Origin: Parasponia andersonii
Taxonomy: Eukaryota; Streptophyta; Magnoliopsida; Rosales; Cannabaceae
NCBI GenBank assembly: GCA_002914805.1
Contig: JXTB01000026.1
Span: 1,518,077 to 1,582,076 of the forward strand
Reading direction: 5' to 3'
Length of the DNA: 64,000 nucleotides
Numbering within the stretch: the stretch's first letter is position 1; the number at the start of each line of letters is the position of its first letter. Positions 57,011 to 64,000 of the stretch are shown here, piece after piece. The notes below the pieces were generated by a model. The model searched no databases and was not told the DNA's origin. It worked only from the letters and a program-made list of their open reading frames with translations. The position numbers and the translations under genes were made by a program.

Positions 57011-57510
57011 TATCTTCTCTCTTCTCTTTTCTTTCTTAGATTGTTGTACAAACCTACATTTAAAACATGTACAATTGCCCCTTCTAATCTTTTCTTCTCT
57101 CTTTTGATTCCTTCTTGTCCAATTTTTCCCTCTTGCCCAATACTTATAAAGACCTCAAAATATCTATTTATAAATATTGTGTAAGAGAGAAAATTTTGGT
57201 AACTGATAGATTTTGGTTTCCTAAATCCGTGACGTCCTAGTGCTGCGGCATGGCAGTGGGTCGCTGTTTCTTTCCTTTTCCTTTTCCTTTTTTTTTAAAA
57301 GACCGTCTTCTAGTGCTACGGTCGTGACTTCCTACAACCGCTATTGTGTATGTTTGAATGCAGGTTTTAAATTTTGGTTTTGGGAAATTTTCTACCATTA
57401 TGCTCCCAATTTTTTGTACACCCTGAAGTAGTCCAAAATGGAATTTAAAACTAAATTTGGTCAAATAATTATGTATGCTTATTTTGAATATTGAAACATA
57501 TTGTTGATAT
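57011..57510 (-). repeat. Second Athila-like LTR fragment
   Basis: On the minus strand it has a TATA-like element (CTTATAAAG on plus at about 57144) and the CTAGTGCT(G/A)CGG words (57239, 57312) that recur in the LTRs at 27490 and 56790. Probably a truncated neighbour or partial duplication of the LTR. Confidence 0.35.
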
Positions 57511-58115
57511 CGTAGGATCACACTTGAAATTATGTTTACGTCACAGTATCAGTTTAAATTTGTGGCAAATAGCTACATTGCTAGGTATAAGATCCTAAAC
57601 AGGGTTTAGCTGATACACCACTAAGTAGTGTGAGGATCTTGGGTACCTTATATAAGGGTTAATAGAACATGATAGGAGAATATTTACTCACTTATATTCA
57701 TTAGTTGATTGAGGATTGTGGGAGGAAGAGTATCCACTAATCTTCATTGGTTTATTGAAGATATGTACAATTATGTGATTTTGATTGTATATTTTCACAT
57801 ATATATATATATATATATTATAAATAGCTTCTCAAATATGCGGATTTTGGTCTTATAAGTTATATTGAGAAATACTATGCAGATTCTATTAAATTATATT
57901 GGTTTCAAACAATGATAATTGAATTCCTTCTGAGTATTCACATGCTCTCCCTTTTCTTTTCCTCTCAGGTTTGTGATAGAAGTTCAATAGATTAGTAGAG
58001 TTTCTCAAGTTGCTCCTTGCAGTCTCGTCTATTTTTCTAGGTTCATATCACCTTATTTGTATCTTTCCACATTCCTTATTAATTGTTCAGCCATATTTAA
58101 TTATAATGTTTACTA
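57511..58115 (+). repeat. Chromovirus LTR 3'-half fragment
   Basis: Collinear with 59370-59900: GGATCACAC, AGTAGTGTGAGGATCTTGGG, TATATGTACAATTATGTG-type words, then CACATGCTCTCCC...CTCTCAGGT (57940-57970). It lacks the LTR terminus and is followed by the next LTR. Contains (AT)n at about 57797-57818. Confidence 0.5.
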
Positions 58116-58178
58116 GTGGATATTTATGCCAGTTTTATTCATGATTTAAGACTTCATGTCCACAAGGATATTCTAAAA

Positions 58179-60134
58179 ACTGTAAATAAATATTTTAAAT
58201 TCTTAAGTAGTTTTCTATTACTAGCTCTTGTTTTTCCAAGTATTTTCAAAACAGAACTTTGTCCACCAATGATGCTCTGCTGCCTGGTTTTGCCTTGTTT
58301 CATCGTCGGATGCCAGAAAACAAGGGACACAAAGCTAATGTCAACTTTATGGTTTTTCGGCCATAGCTCCTCCCTCGGACGTCATTTCATGACATCACTG
58401 GCCTCATTGGATTCATCTCCTCATTGTCGTTATTTCTCAACTAGTCTTGACTGTCACCTCACCGTCGGTAAGAATTTTACCGTTTTGGCTATTTCACCAA
58501 AGTTTCTATAAAGTGACATTTTTACAATTATTTCTTTCGGTAATTATTTTATCTGAGATAATTATATGAGATGAAAGAGGGGTAAAAATCATGAATAAGT
58601 ATTATTGGTACAAGTTAAAACAATATCCAGAAGTGTGTTAATTTTCAAATAGAAAAAGTAGATATTTTTCTAAATATTATCAAAAAGTGGTATTTTTGTA
58701 ACTCTCAGATTTTGTAGCCCATTTAAGGTTCGCGAACTTGAAACTGAATTTCGACTTCAAATTTAGACTCAATGAGGTTGAGAGACGAATTTTGATATAT
58801 TAAATATCGCTGTGTTTTGAAGTAGCACAAAAATCGAGATAATAGCTCATGAATAATACCATTTTGAGCGTCACATGCTGGGTCCTGGTGACAAATTAAA
58901 TGTCTAACTTAGTATTTTTGGATGCGTTGAATTCAGCGGTGACTCAATCTGAGACTCTGTTAGAGAAGTCACTTTTTCAAATGAATCAACCAGGATCCCA
59001 AAATGACTATTCGAGCACCCAAGTAACCAACAGGAATTTCTTTGAGCATCATTAGTTTGGTATTACTACCATATCGATATAGAGGTTCGATTACCTGATT
59101 TCATATTAGTTTTGATTTATAATTGCATTAAAACCTATTTGAAAAATCGTGATTCTACGATGATTTGAGAAATTGTTGAAATATGTTGGATTATACTGGA
59201 ATTAGAGTGTGTGGATTTTTATACATATTTTTGAATTGTAATTATGGGATAAAATAGTGATGTGCTACCCATATTATAGTAAATTCCAAAATAATACCAA
59301 GTGATTTTTAATACATGATTTGATTCTTGGATGCATGGTTGTTGTGAACTATTACATTATGTATGTACTATAGGATCACACACTTGAGTTCCATTATTAC
59401 ACCACGATATTTTAGATCGCTAGTGAGTTGCTGCAATACTAGGTAAGAGACCTAGGCTCCTATGCGGATTTTTACTAATACACATATGGGTAGTATCAAG
59501 ATGTTGGGTACCTCTGCTACAGAAGAATTATAGGACTGTAATGGGAGGATGAGAGCTCACTCTTGTATCTTGTTAATGTATGATATATACAATGATGTGG
59601 ATTTAGTTTTGGTTTTGAATATATGATTATTCTAGATTTCAATGATTTATAAACTTGATTTATAAATAGTTTCGAAAGAAACTAACTATGCAAGTTTGAG
59701 AAATTATATCCATTCAAAAGAGTAATTAAATTCCTACTAAGCATGTGCATGTCCACCCTTTTATTTTCTTATTCTCAGGTAGTACTCATTATGACCTGAG
59801 AACTTAGGAGCAAATTAGTGAGGAGCTTGTTACTGTTTGAATAATTGCTAACTATGTAAAATATTACTATTTATTTCCTTAGATTGTAATAAAACTTAAA
59901 GGCTCGTATCTCGAATTCAATTTGTATAACTATTATATTGGATAGTGAGATTGTTGATAATGATGTTTACTTTTGTTTTAATAAATTTTATTGAAAGTCT
60001 ACATCTAACGATGATCGTAAAACTGTGTGCATATTAATTTTAGACTTATTTTTATAAATTTTTCAAAAATAACTATTGAATTTTTATTTGTGAAATTTCC
60101 TTTCTGTCACTAGGTTGGGGTTTGGGTCGTGATA
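58179..60134 (+). repeat. 5' LTR of the right-hand chromovirus
   Basis: Ends CTAGGTTGGGGTTTGGGTCGTGATA, matching the left LTR terminus apart from C-to-T change in the final CA. The start is placed at TGTAAATAAATA (58179), giving about 1.96 kb, close to the 2.08 and 2.16 kb of the relatives. Shared phrases: GTCTAACTTAGTATTTTGG-like (58905), AGGTTCGATTACCTGA (59082), CATGTCCACCC...CTCAGGT (about 59747-59780). Confidence 0.6.
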
Positions 60135-60140
60135 GAATAT

Positions 60141-60154
60141 TTTGATATCATAGC
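60141..60154 (+). other. Primer-binding site (tRNA-Met, decayed) of the right-hand chromovirus
   Basis: TTTGATATCATAGC differs from TTGGTATCAGAGC by G-to-A and G-to-T changes and lies 6 bases after the LTR. Confidence 0.6.
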
Positions 60155-60299
60155 AGATGTGACCCTATTAGATTAGATTGTAATTAGTTTTCAAAAAAAA
60201 AATTAGCATCATTATCTCACTGACACTTTGGCATATTAATACAGACTAGAAAGATTCCTCCAAGAATAAGAGTACTGAGGTAAGAGCCAAAAACTGAAA

Positions 60300-61480
60300 C
60301 TCCTCCACTACAATAATTAGTTTCTGATCCTCTAGTAGATCTATATGATGCCTTTTGAGAAATACCAGGACTAAGAGCACAAAGAAATCCTTAGGCCCGA
60401 GAGGCTAGCTTTTTCAAGGATTTCATAAAGTTGAATCCAGCAACTTTTGATGGTAAACTGAACCTCACTATAGCTGAGAAATGACTAAGAGAAATTAAAT
60501 AAATCTTTACTACTATTGGGATACCTACTGAGTTCTAAGTGTTCTTTGCCACTTACAAACTGTCTGATAGAGCTGATTAGTGGGAAACTATCAAGCTATC
60601 ACGACAAGAGACTAGTATAATGTGGGATAGCTTAGAAGGACTGTTCAAAGACCACTATACGAATCCTAGTCATAAAGCCGCTATGATCAGAGAATATGAA
60701 CAACTCAAACAAGGTAACATGACTGTAAATGAGTACTACATGACAATGAATGAGTACTATACGACTGTGAACGAGTACTACATCCGACTCAGACAAGGTA
60801 ACATAATATGACACAGTATGCTTATGCATTGGGAATAGACCTTACTTTTCATACTGTCAAATTTATGGAAACTCTGAGACCATCTATTTCGGAAAAGATT
60901 GGGACACAACACTTTGACAACCTGGTCGATCTAGTTGTGGCATCACAGAAAGCAGAAGTCTTTCTTAATGACAAGTCGACTATGAGAGAACAGTTGAGAA
61001 ATAGAGGTAGTAGTAGAAAAGCCAACAAGAGAAACCAAGGGCAATGGCAAGCACAGACTTATCAAAGTAGTAGATTTTCTAGAAAATTTTGGCTTGTATC
61101 GTACGGATGTTTTCATTGTAGCTAGCAAGACCATCAGAAGAAATCATGTCCATTCCATCAACAAAAGCCAGCTTTATCTCAAGGTAGACCATATAGAAGC
61201 CAGAGTGCATCTGTACCATTCCAAAGTAATGAAATGAGATCAGTCTAGAACCAGTCTTACGCATTCAACTCTTTGCCCTTTCTGGTAATCTTTTGTTTCC
61301 CAGTACCAACGCCAGTATAGGCCACAGGGTTCGGGCTATACTCAGAATTTTCAAACTCTACAAGCTTCTAGTAATCAAATAGGATATGGATATACTAGCA
61401 CCAATCCAAGAGCAAGTAATAGTTGACCCAGTTAAGGGAGAGGGAATAAGGAAAAAGAAAAAGTTTTAAGTCAAGCTTTT
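60300..61480 (+). pseudogene. Chromovirus gag
   Basis: After a decayed leader comes KFNPATFDGKLN (about 60430), LREIK, YKLSDRAD, WETIKLSRQE, MWDSLEGLFKDHYTNPSHKA (60620), EYEQLKQGNMTVNEYY, then MKFMETLRPSISEK-like and a zinc knuckle CFHCS-stop-QDHQKKSC (CX2CX4HX4C) at 61108-61149. The NEYY(M/T)T(M/V) block is triplicated (about 60724-60785), an in-frame 24-30 base slippage. Stops throughout. Confidence 0.8.
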
Positions 61481-61960
61481 GCTATCACCGGAATGGAAGA
61501 TGCTCATGAACACACTGCCAAGGGAGTCATTGATGGTATAATTCTCATTTCATACTCTTAGGCACATATTTTATTTGACACTGGTACTTCACATTCTTTT
61601 ATATGCTTGTTGTTTGCTTAACTATTGGGATTGGAATCTTCTGTGTTGGACTTTGTTTTGATCTTGGGTACACTAATGGGTGGAATAGCTGATGATTCTG
61701 CTGTATATCATGATTGTCTTATTTTGATTGATTATAAAAAGTTATTAGCTGATTTGATTGTGTTGTCTTTTCAATAATTTGATGTGATTCTCGATATGGA
61801 TTGATTATCCAAATATCGACCTACACTTAATTGTTTCGAAAAGAGAGTTACTTTTTCTCTTAATGATGGATGTCCTATTGTTCATGAAGTTTATTTGAAT
61901 CCTTTGAAACCTAGTCCTATTTTGACATCATGCATAGATAGAAGGAAGAAACTTGAGTGT
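61481..61960 (+). pseudogene. Chromovirus protease
   Basis: Shows AHILFDTGTSHSFICLLFA (about 61560-61620; the usual motif is FDTGASHSFI), followed by FDVILDMD and LSKYRPTLNC (the usual FDVILGMDWL). The active-site Asp is present; stops interrupt the frame. Confidence 0.75.
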
Positions 61961-62920
61961 TATGGGAATATATTTTCATTTATGGTGAGATAGGGATTGC
62001 CAATCAATATCCCTAGATATCAGTATTAGCAAGTTTCTAGATGTTTTCCTAGAGGATTTACTGGGGCTACCACTTGATAGGGAGATCAAGTTCTGTATTG
62101 ATTTAATTCTTGGAGCGCAGCTAGTTTCTATTCTAGCCTATCATATGGTTCCAGTGAAGATGACTAAATGGAAAAGTCAGCTAGATGATCTTTTGTCAAA
62201 AGGATTCATTAGAACTAGTACTTCTCTATAGGGTGCTCATGTATTGTTTGCCAAGAAAATTGATGGTACACTTAGACTCTGTGTTGATTACAGAACATTA
62301 AATTAGCTTACAATGAAGAATAAGTATACTCTACCAAGAATCGATGAGCTGCTTGATCAATGTGGTGGATTAGGATTTTTTGTGAAGATTGATTTCAGAT
62401 GGGGTTATCACCAGTTGAAGATTCGAGAGGAGGATATACAAAAAACTGCATTCAGGACTCGTTATAGCCACTTTGAGTTCCTGGTTATGCCGTTTGGTAT
62501 GACAAATGCTCCTACAGCATTCATGTATCTTATGAACAGAATTTTCAGGCCTTATTTGAATTATTTTATAATTTTTTTCATTGACAATATCTTAATATAC
62601 TTTAAGACTCGAGAAGAGCAAGTTGAGCACTTGAGGATTGTACTTCAAACCTTGAGAGATCATCAACTTTATACTAATAGATCTAAATGTGACTTTTGGA
62701 TAACAGAAGTAAAATTCTTGGGGTACATGATTTTTCAAGAGGGTATTTTAGTTGATCCTTTTAAGATAGAATCTGTTATAAAGTGGGAAAGAATGAAGAA
62801 TATAACTGAGATAAGAAGTTTCCTTGATTTAGTAGGCTATTACCGTAATTTTGTGGAGAAGTTCTTGAGAATTGCCTTATCTTTAATGAACTTAACTAGA
62901 AAAGATGTCAAGTTCACATA
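61961..62920 (+). pseudogene. Chromovirus reverse transcriptase
   Basis: Landmarks: FLDVFPEDLLGLPLDREIKF, PYHM-like AYHMVPVKM, LDDLLSKGFIRTSTS, CVDYRTLN, then an open 202-codon frame (62313-62918) with [47 protein letters not shown], the active site as FIDN (62577-62588; normally FIDD) and [26 protein letters not shown]. The YxDD change and the upstream stops make it inactive. Synthesises cDNA inside the particle in intact relatives. Confidence 0.88.
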
Positions 62921-63350
62921 GAATGATGATTGTAAAAAGCTTTCATAGAATTGAAAAAAAAGATTAATAACTACACCAGTTCTTACTATTCGCAATAGTA
63001 ATGAACCATATGTTATGTACATCGATGCTTCCAGTTCAGGCTTGGGATGTGTTTTGATGTATAATAGTAAAGTAGTAGCTTATGTTTCTCGTCAGTTAAA
63101 GTAACATGAGAAGAATTATCCTACACGACCTGAAACTTCCAACAGTGATTTTTGCTCTTAAGATTTGGAGATGTTACTTGTATAGTATGAAATTTGACAT
63201 GTTCTCTAACCACAAGAGTTTTTAAAGTATCTTTTCACTTAACATGATTTGAATTTGAGGCAGCATAGATAGGTTGAGTATAGGGAAGACTATGACTTCG
63301 ACTTGTAGTACGAATTTGGTAAAGCCAATGTTGTAGTTGATGCCTTGAGT
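62921..63350 (+). pseudogene. Chromovirus RNase H
   Basis: Shows TTPVLTIRNSNEPYVMYIDA (63008 region), SSSGLGCVLMYNSKVVAYVS and the closing EFGKANVVVDALSRKPHDML motif (about 63310-63370). Frameshift near 62935 and several stops. Confidence 0.8.
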
Positions 63351-64000
63351 AGAAAGCCTCATGATATGTTACCTGTACTTATTCTTCAGGATTGGAAGAA
63401 CTTAGTAGCAATTGGTGATTACCATTTGTAGTACTTCGAGATTGATAATGCTACTTATCCTAGCAATGTTGTTGCCACACTAACATTTCTCCAAATAATG
63501 CAGCAGAGTCAATAGCAAGACCGAGAATTGAAAATGATTTGGAACCAACTTTAGAATAGTGACCAATTAGATAGTTAGAGTACAAATGGAGAAGGATTTG
63601 TGCTTTTTAGAGGAAAGCTAGTTGTAACTAATGATCCTCACCTTAGAAAGACCATTCTCACCGAGCCTTATAATTCCAAATATGTAGTATATCCTAGTAG
63701 TACAAAGATATACCATGATCTAAAAGTACAATATTAGTGGAAAGATATGAAGTGTGATATAGCTACTTTTATGGTTAAGTGTATCACTTGTCAATAAGTC
63801 AAAGCAAAATACCAGAGACTAGCTCAACTGCTACAACCTTTCCTTATACTAGAGTAGAAATGGGATAAGATCACCATAGACTTTGTGATGGGTTTGCTAA
63901 TGACTTGAAGGAAAAACGACGCAGTCTGGGTGATAGTTGTTTGGATGATGAAAACCACTCACTTCATACCAATCAGGTCTGATTTTTCACTCAACAAACT
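63351..64000 (+). pseudogene. Chromovirus integrase, runs off the window
   Basis: Zinc-binding region IYHDLKVQY-stop-WKDMKCD with CITCQ (about 63710-63800) and the core start ITIDFVMGL (63872) including the first catalytic Asp; HFIPIRSDFS near the edge. The two remaining catalytic residues and the chromodomain would lie to the right of the window. Confidence 0.8.

Noticed and set aside
58116..58511. 131-codon frame at the start of the right chromovirus LTR
   Set aside because: Lies in the LTR leader area and shows no domain; the chromovirus gag begins after the primer site at 60141.

Overview
The window is a stretch of plant nuclear genome, probably a dicot, and almost entirely repetitive. 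It is AT-rich and carries plant-specific transposon families: Tekay/Del-like chromoviruses, Athila-like and Tat-lineage Ty3/gypsy elements, a SIRE/Maximus-like Ty1/copia element, a TNP2-type CACTA element, an L1-clade LINE, a hAT-type MITE and a TRIM. No convincing intact host gene was found. Nearly every coding stretch carries stops or frameshifts. A 564-base N gap and two single Ns mark a draft assembly. Families were assigned by recognising translated motifs by eye; no search was run.

Layout. 1-2245: C-terminal tail and LTR of a chromovirus. 2246-9003: a CACTA element on the minus strand, with a decayed TNP2/DUF4218 transposase and a recognisable terminus at 9003, plus several minor repeats and hairpins. 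9004-15100: non-coding repeats, including a degenerate array with 80-base modules, LTR-like pieces, a tRNA-like SINE head and a 1.6-kb ACTAGT/GGTTAC-type degenerate array. 15165-20361: a LINE on the minus strand interrupted by the N gap and by a 1.14-kb direct duplication with an N at its junction. 20362-26090: lower-copy-looking non-coding DNA with small MITE-like elements and two weak exon-like stretches.

26400 to about 57000 is one nested stack. An old, internally deleted Athila-like element (minus strand) is broken by three insertions: a 198-bp hAT MITE (itself split by a 3.15-kb chromovirus solo LTR), a SIRE-like copia element, and a second chromovirus solo LTR. The SIRE element carries a 370-bp TRIM in its 5' LTR and a 10.7-kb Tat element in its integrase. 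Six insertions have visible target-site duplications, and the interrupted reading frames resume across the insertions.

The Tat element has paired 593/592-bp LTRs, gag, protease, a reverse transcriptase lacking its catalytic palm, two RNase H domains and an integrase. Downstream, in antisense orientation, lies a spliced gene with phase-compatible exons; this is the most distinctive feature of the window. 57000-64000 holds LTR fragments and then the 5' LTR, gag, protease, RT, RNase H and start of integrase of another chromovirus running off the right edge.
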